Shown here piece by piece: positions 53,446 to 64,000 of a stretch of DNA of 64,000 nt. The DNA is from Streptomyces phaeolivaceus (lineage in GTDB: Bacteria > Actinomycetota > Actinomycetes > Streptomycetales > Streptomycetaceae), in the NCBI RefSeq assembly GCF_009184865.1, contig NZ_CP045096.1:5084001-5148000 (forward strand), read 5' to 3'. How positions within the stretch are numbered: the first letter of the stretch is position 1; each line of letters starts with the position of its first letter. The translations under genes were made by a program, and so were the position numbers. A model generated the notes under the pieces. That model was not told the DNA's origin. It saw nothing but the letters and a program-made list of their open reading frames with translations, and ran no database searches.

Positions 53446-53994
53446 ATGGACGCCGCACAGCAGGAAGCGACCGCAAGAGCCCGGGAGCTGCAGCGGAACT
53501 GGTACGGAGAGCCGTTGGGGGCGCTCTTCCGTAGGCTCATCGAGGACCTGGGGCTCAACCAGGCCCGTCTCGCGGGGGTGCTGGGCCTGTCCGCACCGAT
53601 GCTGTCGCAGCTGATGAGCGGTCAGCGTGCCAAGATCGGCAACCCGGCGGTGGTGCAGCGGGTGCAGTTGCTGCAGGACCTGGCGGGTCAGGTCGCGGAC
53701 GGCAGCGTGAGCGCCGCCGAGGCGACCGAGCGCATGGACGAGATCAAGAAGTCACAGGGGGGATCGGTGCTCAGCAACACCACGCAGTCGACGACGAGTT
53801 CGGGGGCGCCCACGGTCAAGCGGGTCGTCCGCGAGATCCAGTCGCTGCTTCGCTCGGTGGCCGCCGCGGGCGACATCATCGAGGCGGCGGACACCCTCGC
53901 CCCGACCCACCCGGAACTGGCAGAGTTCCTCCGGGTGTACGGCGCGGGCCGAACCTCGGACGCGGTGGCGCACTACCAGTCCCACCAGAACTGA
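53446..53994 (+). CDS. Helix-turn-helix DNA-binding protein
   Basis: This 182-residue protein has a Cro/CI-like HTH (LFRRLIEDLGLNQARLAGVL, SAPMLSQLMSGQRAKIGNP) near residues 28-68. A Ser/Thr-rich linker and a helical C-terminus follow. ATG 53446 follows GGGGAG. The 10-4-10 palindrome just upstream suggests autoregulation. It is a single gene after tRNA-Ala. Confidence 0.85.
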   Translation: MDAAQQEATARARELQRNWYGEPLGALFRRLIEDLGLNQARLAGVLGLSAPMLSQLMSGQRAKIGNPAVVQRVQLLQDLAGQVADGSVSAAEATERMDEIKKSQGGSVLSNTTQSTTSSGAPTVKRVVREIQSLLRSVAAAGDIIEAADTLAPTHPELAEFLRVYGAGRTSDAVAHYQSHQN

Positions 53995-54000
53995 GCCCAA

Positions 54001-54036
54001 GGCCCGGTCCCCGAAAGGGGGTTCGGCGACCGGGCC
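54001..54036 (+). terminator. Nested hairpin terminator
   Basis: GGCCCGGTC/GACCGGGCC outer stem, with an inner CCCC-GAAA-GGGG tetraloop hairpin, just after the HTH stop. A second hairpin (54053-54076, ACGAGGGG/CCCCTCGT) follows. Confidence 0.7.
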
Positions 54037-54288
54037 CAGGCCTGAAAGGGGAACGAGGGGTCTGTAGGCCCCTCGTGAGCCACGCGGACGTGGACGTAGG
54101 CTCCGGAAGAGCCGTGAAGCGCGGCGGAGGACAGCGGCGAGGACAGCGGCAGGGGGACTGAAGCGGGAAACAAGCTCCGAGGGAAGCCGGGCATGTGCGC
54201 GCCGGCTCCGCGGAGGGCGGCGCGCAGCGCCGTGTCCTCCGCCGACGGGCAGCCAAGGGGGGAGCCGAAGGGGGAACGACGCACAGCC
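54037..54288. other. Leader region of the fourth kinase gene
   Basis: This holds the second hairpin and a long purine-rich stretch (AAGGGGGGAG near 54256) before the kinase start. No promoter was recognised. Confidence 0.35.
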
Positions 54289-56106
54289 ATGGGTGAGGTC
54301 TTCGCCGGCCGGTACGAACTGGTCGACCCGATCGGGCGCGGGGGAGTCGGCGCGGTCTGGCGCACCTGGGACCACCGTCGCCGCCGCTATGTGGCCGCCA
54401 AGGTCCTGCAACAGCGTGACGCGCACGCCCTGCTGCGCTTCGTCCGTGAACAGGCCGTACGGATCGATCATCCCCATGTGCTCGCCCCCGCCAGCTGGGC
54501 CGCCGACGACGACAAGGTCCTGTTCACCATGGACCTGGTGGCCGGAGGCTCCCTGGTCAACCTCGTCAACGACTACGGTCCCCTCCCGCCCGCCTATGTC
54601 TGCGGCCTGCTCGACCAACTGCTGTCCGGCCTCGCCGCCGTACACGCCGAGGGCGTCATCCACCGTGACATCAAGCCCGCCAACGTGCTGCTGGAGGCCA
54701 CCGGCACGGCCCGGCCCCGCCTGCGCCTGTCGGACTTCGGCATCGCCATGCGACTGGGCGAACCCCGCCTGACCGAGACCAACTACGTGGTGGGAACACC
54801 GGGTTACTTCGCGCCCGAGCAGATGCTGGGCGCCGACCCCGACTTCCCGGCCGACCTCTTCGCGGTGGGCCTGGTCGCGCTGTACCTGCTGGAGGGCGCC
54901 AAACCCGACGCCAAGGCCCTCATCGAGCACTTCGCCGCCCACGGCACGCCGAACGCCCCACGAGGCATCCCCGAGCCGCTGTGGCAGGTCATCGCCACAC
55001 TGCTCCAGCCCGACCCCGGCTCCCGCTTCCGCACCGCGACAGGCGCCCGCAAGGCCCTCGCCGCAGCCACCGAACTCCTGCCCGAGCCGGGGCCCGACGA
55101 CGAGGTCGTGGAGGTCTTCGACCAACTCGGCCCGCTCCCCAAGGGGTTCGCCCCCGAGGGACCCCTCCAGAGGGCATCGGGGCTGGACAAGACGGGCACG
55201 GGCACCGGAGGCACGCTCTCACCGACGCCAGGCTCGGGGACGGGCACTTCCTCCAACTCGCCGGGTCAGCCCCCCTCTTCGTCGCTCTCAGGGCCGTTCA
55301 TGGGGGGTGTCACGCCGTCCGGCGCGGACGCGACCCCGCCGCCGCCTCACCACCCGCCGGCCTACGGCCCGACGCCCCGGGTTCCCCCGTCACAGCCCGG
55401 CGCAGGCACCGCGCCCCCCTCACCGCCCACGGATTCCATGCCCCAACCCCCTCCCACGGGCTCCATATCGCCACCCCCCATGCCGACCACCGCCCCTCCC
55501 CGGACGGGCTCCACTGGCTCCGACTCAGGCCCAAGCACGGGTACGGGCGCCAGCGCCAGCGCCGGCACGGGCACCGGCACCGGCACCGGCACCGGCACCG
55601 GGCACATATCGCCCGACGCGCCCCCCACCGCCGTACCACCGCGGCCCGACCGTGACCCCGTACCGCCTCGGCCGTCCACGATGTCGGACACAGGCAGCTT
55701 CCATCTGCCGCCGCCCCAGGTACTCGCCGCCCACGCACCGTCGCGAGAGGCGGAGCAGCAGCGCATCGCCGGCTCCGGCCACTCCCAGCACCACCCCGGG
55801 CAGCAGGCCACTCCCCCCGCCGCGACGCCCGTGCAGGCCGCCCCGGCGCAGCATCCCGAAGCCGCGCATCCGCACTCTCTCCGGGCGCACCCGCCGCTGG
55901 GCCTCTCCCAGGCTCCGACCGAGGCGGTGCAGCAGCACGCTTACGCGTCTACCGGTTCATACACCGATCGGCCCACGCAGGTTCCACGCCGATCGAGGGC
56001 CCTGCCCCGGCGTCGTCCGGGCCCGCCCGTCAAGGTGATCGTCCCGGTCCTGCTGGTCGCGCTGGCCTGCTTCGCGGTGGGTTTCTGGGCACTGGGCCAA
56101 CTCTGA
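54289..56106 (+). CDS. Ser/Thr protein kinase with Pro-rich tail and C-terminal membrane helix
   Basis: This 605-residue Hanks-type kinase has a loop variant IGRGGVGAVW, VAAKVL, HRDIKPANVLL, DFGIAM and GTPGYFAPEQ (residues 6-265). The rest is a low-complexity cytosolic linker rich in Pro, Thr, Gly and Ser (with GTGTGTGTG around residues 425-440). It ends in one membrane helix (PVLLVALACFAVGFWALGQL) with no outside domain. ATG 54289 has GGGGGAA 13 bases upstream; a longer frame to 54193 is less likely. It is a single gene. Confidence 0.9.
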   Translation: MGEVFAGRYELVDPIGRGGVGAVWRTWDHRRRRYVAAKVLQQRDAHALLRFVREQAVRIDHPHVLAPASWAADDDKVLFTMDLVAGGSLVNLVNDYGPLPPAYVCGLLDQLLSGLAAVHAEGVIHRDIKPANVLLEATGTARPRLRLSDFGIAMRLGEPRLTETNYVVGTPGYFAPEQMLGADPDFPADLFAVGLVALYLLEGAKPDAKALIEHFAAHGTPNAPRGIPEPLWQVIATLLQPDPGSRFRTATGARKALAAATELLPEPGPDDEVVEVFDQLGPLPKGFAPEGPLQRASGLDKTGTGTGGTLSPTPGSGTGTSSNSPGQPPSSSLSGPFMGGVTPSGADATPPPPHHPPAYGPTPRVPPSQPGAGTAPPSPPTDSMPQPPPTGSISPPPMPTTAPPRTGSTGSDSGPSTGTGASASAGTGTGTGTGTGTGHISPDAPPTAVPPRPDRDPVPPRPSTMSDTGSFHLPPPQVLAAHAPSREAEQQRIAGSGHSQHHPGQQATPPAATPVQAAPAQHPEAAHPHSLRAHPPLGLSQAPTEAVQQHAYASTGSYTDRPTQVPRRSRALPRRRPGPPVKVIVPVLLVALACFAVGFWALGQL

Positions 56107-56150
56107 TCCTGCTCCCCCTGGTCCTGCTCCCCCTGGTCCTTCTCCATCGA
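56107..56150. repeat. Short tandem repeat TCCTGCTCCCCCTGG
   Basis: Two 15-base units plus a partial copy lie just after the kinase stop. There is no assigned function; the repeat may be slippage-prone. Confidence 0.5.
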
Positions 56151-56229
56151 TGCCCGCTCCGACGATGCCTTCCTGCTCCTCCGATGCCTGCTCACCGCAC
56201 CAACCCACGTCCCCGCGTGACCACTTGTC

Positions 56230-57774
56230 CTACCACCCCCGGGACGCCCCGTGCCGCCCCCGCGCGGCCGTGCTCCCCTTCGGGCGCTCCGCCTTCGCTC
56301 CGGCAGCCGCTCGCCTGCGGGCCACGAGCGTCCACACCACGAGCCCGAGCACCAGCAGGCTCCCCGTGCCGATGCCGCCCGCCGCGACGGCCGTCATGGC
56401 GAGACGCCGGTCCCCGGAGCCGGAGGAGTTCCCGGAGCCCTCCCCACCGCCGGAGGTCTCCGCGTCTCCTGTGTCGCCGCTGTCCCCCGCGCCGTCCAGC
56501 GTGTCCCCCGTGGCTCCGCTCTCCGCGGCCCGCTGGTCCTCCTCGGTGACCTCGAAGACCCCGCGCGGCTGGGAGGCGCCCAGATAGCCGGGCCCGGCCC
56601 CGGCCTCGCCCTCCAGCCGCACCCGCAGGGTCAGCCCGAGAGGCTCCTCGCCGTACCGGTCCGCGACCGATGTCCCGAGGTGCAGCACCAGGTAGTACCA
56701 ACCGGCGAACCGCATGCCGCTCACCTCGCCGTCGAGGGAGAAACGGTTCTCGTACGCGACGGGCGGGAGCGGGTCCAGAGGCGTGGACCGCTGTTCGCCC
56801 CCGTAGTTGCTGGTCCTGTCGTCCACGAAGCCGCGTACGGGGTTGTAGAGCGACATGACGAACGCGTTCCCCACGTACCCGTCACCGCCGGTCGTGCTGC
56901 CCAGCTCGGCGGTGGCGTGGAGCTGCTGTCCCCAGCCGACGGGCACCTTGTAGAAGAGGGTCTCCCCGGCCCTGATCCCGGCCTCGTCCCGCCAGACACC
57001 CTGCGCCACGGGGCTCGCCGTGGCGAAGCCGCTCCCTCCGCGACGGGGCTCGGGGTCCCCGGACAGGCTCTCGGGCGAGGCGGAGTTCCAGCTCTCGGGC
57101 GCGGTGGTCGAGTCGACCTTGGTCACGGCGGGCTCCGACACGAAGCCGAGCTCCAGCCCCCAGTCCTGCGACGAGCCGTCCGAGGGCGAGCCCGACACCG
57201 AGCCGACGGCTGCCCCGGCATCAGTACCCGCACCCGTGCTCGTCCCCGCACCGCTACCGGTTCCGGTTCCGGTTCCGGCGGCCGAGCCGACTCGTTCGAC
57301 GACGACGTAGTACGGTCCGGCCTCCTGGCACATGTACTCGTCGCTGCCTATCTCACGCGAGGCCCAGGCGGTGACGGGGCGCGCACTGCGGGTCGGGCCG
57401 AAGCGGGCGGTCTCGTAGGAGCAGCGATGCGCGTCGGCGTCCTGCAGCGACACCCTGACACCGTCGGCGGACGCGACCGTCGACCCCGCTCCGGGCACGG
57501 CCGTGGCCGAGACGTACGCGTTGGCGGCGGCGCCGAGGTCGAGGCGGTAGTAGAGCTTCTCGCCGGGGCCGATGGAACTGCGATAGGTCTTGCCCGCCGC
57601 CAGCCGCACGGCTCCCGTGCTGCTCGTCGCGCCCTCGACCGTCCTCGCGTCCTCGCCGTAGAAGTAGGGAGCGGGCCCATCGGCCGCGACGGCGACCGCT
57701 CCGGGCGCCGCCGTCGCACACAGGGCCGCTGCGACGGCTGCCGCGGTTCGCCACCAGACCGTGCGCCGCCCCAT
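56230..57774 (-). CDS. Secreted membrane-anchored protein of unknown function
   Basis: This 514-residue protein has a signal peptide (TAAAVAAALCATAAPGAV to AVAA). The large outside region has two similar modules (YRSSIGPGEKLYYRLDLGAA and GIRAGETLFYKVPVGWGQQL) that look like beta-sandwich repeats. A Gly/Thr/Ser linker, an acidic Gly-rich spacer, a membrane helix (GIGTGSLLVLGLVVWTLVA) and a basic tail follow. I do not recognise the family. It converges on the kinase gene. ATG 57774 follows GAGGGGTGG. Confidence 0.65.
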   Translation of the reverse strand: MGRRTVWWRTAAAVAAALCATAAPGAVAVAADGPAPYFYGEDARTVEGATSSTGAVRLAAGKTYRSSIGPGEKLYYRLDLGAAANAYVSATAVPGAGSTVASADGVRVSLQDADAHRCSYETARFGPTRSARPVTAWASREIGSDEYMCQEAGPYYVVVERVGSAAGTGTGTGSGAGTSTGAGTDAGAAVGSVSGSPSDGSSQDWGLELGFVSEPAVTKVDSTTAPESWNSASPESLSGDPEPRRGGSGFATASPVAQGVWRDEAGIRAGETLFYKVPVGWGQQLHATAELGSTTGGDGYVGNAFVMSLYNPVRGFVDDRTSNYGGEQRSTPLDPLPPVAYENRFSLDGEVSGMRFAGWYYLVLHLGTSVADRYGEEPLGLTLRVRLEGEAGAGPGYLGASQPRGVFEVTEEDQRAAESGATGDTLDGAGDSGDTGDAETSGGGEGSGNSSGSGDRRLAMTAVAAGGIGTGSLLVLGLVVWTLVARRRAAAGAKAERPKGSTAARGRHGASRGW

Positions 57775-58119
57775 CAAGCGCCACCCCTCGTCGTAGACCC
57801 GAAGTCGCTGTTCCGAAGTCGCTCCGATGTCGGAGCCCGGAAGAAGTCCGAACGGTCGATGCCCGGAAACGAGCCGGGCAGACCGCGTCCAGCGATCACG
57901 ATCCGTCGACAGCGTCCGGAAAGCCATGGCCCTGAACGCGCCCATCCTGCCGGGCCGTACGCGCCGATGCCCGGGTTCCTGGGGAGGAGCGGCCGAAAAC
58001 CGCCGCTGGAGAGACCACCGTTCCGCCACCGCAAGCGCATCATTCGCCAACGCGAATCCAGATGGGGTGGAATGCACCTAAAAGCCCGGGACGGGATGTG
58101 CGACGGGGCCGGGCGACAC
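57775..58119. other. Intergenic region upstream of the secreted protein gene
   Basis: It contains an 11-base direct repeat CCGAAGTCGCT (57799-57809, 57813-57823). I see no gene. The DLW-39 terminator follows at 58120. Confidence 0.4.
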
Positions 58120-58148
58120 AAAACCCCGACCGCGAGCGCGGCCGGGGT
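58120..58148 (-). terminator. Terminator of the DLW-39 gene
   Basis: An 11-bp stem (ACCCCGGCCGC / GCGGTCGGGGT) with a G-U wobble and loop GCTC is followed by TTTTG. Confidence 0.75.
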
Positions 58149-58172
58149 CTGCTCTGAGACTGATGTCGATGT

Positions 58173-58301
58173 TCACGAACCCGTGGGCACGGAGTCAGTC
58201 GCCTCCGTCCACAGATCCTGCTCGGCGCGATCCGCCTGGATCTGGCGGTACACGAGGAGCCCGCCGATGGCGGCCAGTGCGACCAGGAGAAGCTTCTTCA
58301 C
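58173..58301 (-). CDS. DLW-39 family small membrane protein
   Basis: This 42-residue protein has an N-terminal helix (MKKLLLVALAAIGGLLVYRQ when GTG is Met) and a tail RAEQDLWTEATDSVPTGS with the DLW motif that names the family. GTG 58301 has GAGG eight bases upstream. The function is unknown. Confidence 0.85.
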   Translation of the reverse strand: MKKLLLVALAAIGGLLVYRQIQADRAEQDLWTEATDSVPTGS

Positions 58302-58741
58302 CGCGCGACCTCGTCCTTCGTTGACGTAGGGGACCTCTGGCGCCCGACTATACACACCGACCGATACCGATCGGTGACCTACGTCGGCCCCTCAACTCCC
58401 GCCGGGAAGGCCTCAGTAGAACCGGATGTCACCGTTCCGATCGCAGGCTCATCACACAGGTCCCTCACATCTCGCACACCTCGACGAGCCCCGCGAGCGC
58501 CACTCCGACCTCCGTCCGCCTCGCCGTCCACCCCTCCGCCCGTCCACCTCACCCTCTCTGCCGCCTTCTGCGGCCTCCACGGCCCCCTGTGGGGCCTTCG
58601 GGAACTCTTCGGGCCCACGCACCCATCCGTGTGGTGTTCATCTGAAGATCCACGCGCCATGGGCGTCGGTCCACGATTTCGGAGCCCACATACACATCAT
58701 GAGGAAAGTACGCAAATCGCCCAACCCGAAAGTGAGGGGCC
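58302..58741. other. Divergent region between DLW-39 and small secreted protein
   Basis: This gap of about 440 bases includes a promoter-operator for DLW-39 (58347-58375). Apart from it I see no supported gene; frames through it have poor codon bias and no ribosome site. Confidence 0.45.
58347..58375 (-). promoter_or_regulatory. DLW-39 promoter with palindromic operator
   Basis: TATAGT (58352-58347) is a good -10 on the minus strand. ACCGAT-ACCG-ATCGGT (58360-58375) sits where the -35 should be. This suggests repression by a protein bound at the palindrome. Confidence 0.5.
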
Positions 58742-59098
58742 ATGGCCCAGAACAAGGTCATGAAGCTGTGGACCGCCGTCGTCACCGCCTTCCTGGCGCT
58801 GTGCACGGCGCTCGGACTCGTCACGACCACGGCATCGGCCGCGGTACAGCGGATCGAGACCACACGCAACTGCGCGGCCCCCGCGACGGCACCTGTGACG
58901 GCTCTGCCGGCCCGGCCCCACGATCGGGCCCTGCCCCCCACGATGAAGCAGCGCATCCGCGCCGAGGCCCACGGCTCCTCGCCCTCCTGCCGCCACCGCA
59001 CCTCCCTGAACACGACGGCGACGGCCGCCGAGGCTCTGGAGCACCTTGAGCCCTCCCTCCCGCAAGCCGAGCGACCCGTCGCACCTCTCCAGCGCTGA
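58742..59098 (+). CDS. Small secreted protein
   Basis: This 118-residue protein has a clear signal peptide (VMKLWTAVVTAFLALCTALG to TTASA) and a mature part of about 85 residues rich in Ala, Pro, Arg and Thr with two Cys. ATG 58742 follows GAGGGG. The family is unknown. Confidence 0.65.
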   Translation: MAQNKVMKLWTAVVTAFLALCTALGLVTTTASAAVQRIETTRNCAAPATAPVTALPARPHDRALPPTMKQRIRAEAHGSSPSCRHRTSLNTTATAAEALEHLEPSLPQAERPVAPLQR

Positions 59099-59172
59099 TT
59101 CGGGCCAGGCAGCGACCCGCACAACCAGTGGCGATCTTGCGTACACGCCCTGCGGAACAACGGCACGAACAG

Positions 59173-59207
59173 CGAGAGCCCCCGGCCTGGACAGCCGGGG
59201 GCTCTCG
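59173..59207 (+). terminator. Terminator after the small secreted protein
   Basis: A perfect 14-bp stem (CGAGAGCCCCCGGC / GCCGGGGGCTCTCG) with a 7-base loop. Confidence 0.8.
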
Positions 59208-59270
59208 TGTGCGTACTCGAATTCGTCCTCATCGGCCACCGCCGTGAACGGGACGACGGCGCCGAGAACG

Positions 59271-59308
59271 ACGAAGACCCTCGACCGATATCGGCTGAGG
59301 GTCTTCGT
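59271..59308 (-). terminator. Terminator of tRNA-Ile
   Basis: A 12-bp stem (ACGAAGACCCTC / GAGGGTCTTCGT) encloses a smaller CCGATATCGG stem, just beyond the tRNA 3' end. Confidence 0.75.
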
Positions 59309-59313
59309 GCTGG

Positions 59314-59387
59314 TGGGGCTAACAGGATTTGAACCTGTGGCCTCATCCTTATCAGGGATGCGCTCTAACCAACTGAGCTATAGCCCC
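59314..59387 (-). tRNA. tRNA-Ile (anticodon GAT)
   Basis: The acceptor is GGGGCTA/TAGCCCC and the D arm GCTCAGTTGGTTAGAGC. The anticodon loop CTGATAA has GAT, and the T arm is ACAGGTTCAAATCCTGT. CCA follows in the genome (59311-59313). Confidence 0.95.
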
Positions 59388-59427
59388 GCCGCGCTCTGCG
59401 GTGTGTATCCCGCGCGCTGACTCCTGA

Positions 59428-59456
59428 AGATTAGCGCACGACGTGGGGAGTCCCAA
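59428..59456 (-). promoter_or_regulatory. tRNA-Ile promoter
   Basis: TTGGGA (59456-59451), a 17-base spacer and TAATCT (59433-59428) form a good housekeeping promoter 41 bases upstream of the tRNA. The GCTAATCTTC block is shared with tRNA-Leu. Confidence 0.65.
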
Positions 59457-59500
59457 AATCGATACCCGGAGGGGGTCCGTGACGCGGTGGGCATGGCATC

Positions 59501-59525
59501 GGGGACGGCGTTCGACGCCGTCCCC
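59501..59525 (-). terminator. Terminator after DUF3566 gene
   Basis: An 11-bp stem (GGGGACGGCGT / ACGCCGTCCCC) lies 40 bases after the stop of the gyrase operon's last gene. Confidence 0.75.
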
Positions 59526-59564
59526 GTGGGGCCGTACCCGGCATTCCCTACGCGGTGACCGTGC

Positions 59565-60404
59565 TCACTCGTCCTCGGCGAGCGTCAGCTCGATGCCGCC
59601 GACGAAGCCCGCGGAGAGGTTGTAGATGAAGGCGCCGAGGGTGGCGAGGGCGGTGGCGAGGACGACGTCGATGACCGCGATGACCGTGGTGAAGATCAGC
59701 ACATTGGGCAGTGACAGGAACGCCTGCAGATCGAATCCGTTGGACTCGTTCGAGCCGGTGGCCTCGGAGATGGTGGCGCCGACCGTGGAGAAGACGCCCA
59801 TCGCGTTCATGACCATCCACAGCACCGCCGCCGCGACGACCGTGCAGATGCCGAGGGCGATGGAGAGCAGGAAGCTGACCTTCATCACGGACCACGGGTC
59901 GGCCTTGGCCACCCGCAGTCGTGCCTTACGCGTGCGGGGCGTGGTGCGGGCTCCCGTGCGCGGCTTGCGGGACGACGGCTCCGGAGCCGGCTGATAGGCC
60001 TGCGGCGGATGGTACGGGCCGGCCTGCTGCTGCGCCTGCCGCTCACCGGGCAGCGCGGAGCCGCCGGCCTGCACCTGGGGCTGGGCCGGGGGCTGAGGCT
60101 GCGCCGGAGCCTGCTGACGGCCGGGCCCGCCCGGCGCCGCGGCCGGAGTGCCCGGCGCGGGCTGCTGGGTCTGCGGACCGCGGGTGTCCGTCACGGTTCC
60201 CCCCTGGGAGCCAGACTTCTGGGATCCAGACTTCTCGGACGAAGGCGCGGCCGCGTCGGCCGCACTCGGCTTGATCGCCTTCAGCTGGGTCGTGTGCGAG
60301 TCCATCGCACGCGCGGCGGAGCCACGGCCGTCGCCGTCCGCCTCCGACCCGGTCGAAGTGCCGGCCGAAGTACCGGACGATCCGGCGCCCGTGGCTCCGC
60401 TCAC
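59565..60404 (-). CDS. DUF3566 membrane protein downstream of gyrA
   Basis: This 279-residue protein has a long disordered Gln/Pro/Ala N-terminus, then the DUF3566 core (ADPWSVMKVSFLLSIALGIC, VVAAAVLWMVMNAMGVFSTV) with two membrane helices and a conserved C-terminus. It follows gyrA in actinobacteria. GTG 60404 lies 18 bases after the gyrA stop. The function is unknown; it may support division or envelope assembly. Confidence 0.9.
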   Translation of the reverse strand: MSGATGAGSSGTSAGTSTGSEADGDGRGSAARAMDSHTTQLKAIKPSAADAAAPSSEKSGSQKSGSQGGTVTDTRGPQTQQPAPGTPAAAPGGPGRQQAPAQPQPPAQPQVQAGGSALPGERQAQQQAGPYHPPQAYQPAPEPSSRKPRTGARTTPRTRKARLRVAKADPWSVMKVSFLLSIALGICTVVAAAVLWMVMNAMGVFSTVGATISEATGSNESNGFDLQAFLSLPNVLIFTTVIAVIDVVLATALATLGAFIYNLSAGFVGGIELTLAEDE

Positions 60405-60422
60405 GCTGACTCACTCCTCGTG

Positions 60423-63032
<2,610 letters not shown>

Positions 63033-63074
63033 TGCTGGTGGGGATCCTTCCTGGTGCGGTCAGCTGAGACCGAC

Positions 63075-64000
<926 letters not shown>

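Noticed and set aside
55560..55610. GGCACC tandem repeat in the kinase linker as a mobile or regulatory repeat
   Set aside because: It encodes Gly-Thr repeats in a low-complexity linker; there is no evidence of another function.

Overview
This window reads as chromosomal DNA from a Streptomyces or a very close relative. The DNA is GC-rich with strong third-position GC bias. GTG starts and ATGA/TGATG stop-start overlaps are common. Family markers of the group are present: CrgA, class E sortases, bacterial proteasome activator, DLW-39, the fhaA-fhaB-pstP-rodA-pbpA-pknB block, and GTTTCACGTGAAAC parS sites. The right edge carries gyrB (partial) and gyrA, and there are five parS-like sites and many DnaA boxes, so the window lies on one side of oriC. 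oriC itself (dnaA-dnaN) is not in view and probably lies to the right of gyrB.

Layout. 0-11 kb: a partial thiamine-dependent E1 alpha gene, a phosphotransferase, a divergent pair of membrane Ser/Thr kinases, the proteasome activator bpa, a small secreted or anchored protein, a quinone oxidoreductase and a two-gene DrrAB-type ABC exporter. 11-14.5 kb: a potassium-channel-like TrkA protein, moeA and a mobA-like gene, with two parS sites built into the gene ends. 14.5-23 kb: a branched-chain 2-oxoacid dehydrogenase operon (E1a-E1b-E2) divergent from an Lrp/AsnC regulator, then a TetR regulator with a PaaH-type hydroxyacyl-CoA dehydrogenase divergent from paaN. Both divergent promoters carry the same ACCGA-N4-TCGGT palindrome. 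23-34 kb: a DUF5819-HTTM-TrmH operon, an acyl-CoA dehydrogenase behind a KstR-like operator, a rhodanese, a J-domain protein, a DUF2252 protein and a Tat-exported GH127-type hydrolase with a LamG insertion. 34-43 kb: tRNA-Leu(CAG) and the FhaA-FhaB-PstP-RodA-PbpA-PknB growth-control operon. 43-45 kb: a lower-GC islet with a frameshifted secreted Cys-rich protein and a putative Mrr-type nuclease carrying an antirepressor-like N-terminus. 45-49.4 kb: an operon with three class E sortases, a DUF881 protein, a tiny membrane protein and a glutamine amidotransferase. 49.5-54 kb: crgA, a DnaA-box cluster, a rhomboid protease, a cyclophilin, a DUF5324 protein, a terminator abutting a parS site, tRNA-Ala(TGC) and an HTH regulator. 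54-64 kb: a fourth kinase, an unknown secreted membrane-anchored protein, DLW-39, a small secreted protein, tRNA-Ile(GAT), DUF3566, gyrA and gyrB.

How it works together. The middle and right parts are dominated by cell-envelope growth and division (RodA/PbpA/CrgA, sortases), phospho-signalling (four kinases, one phosphatase, two FHA proteins) and chromosome maintenance (gyrase, parS, DnaA boxes). The left third is carbon catabolism (branched-chain amino acids, phenylacetate, acyl-CoA) with local regulators. The most unusual stretch is the 43-45 kb islet. Base composition figures were counted by hand and no database search was possible.
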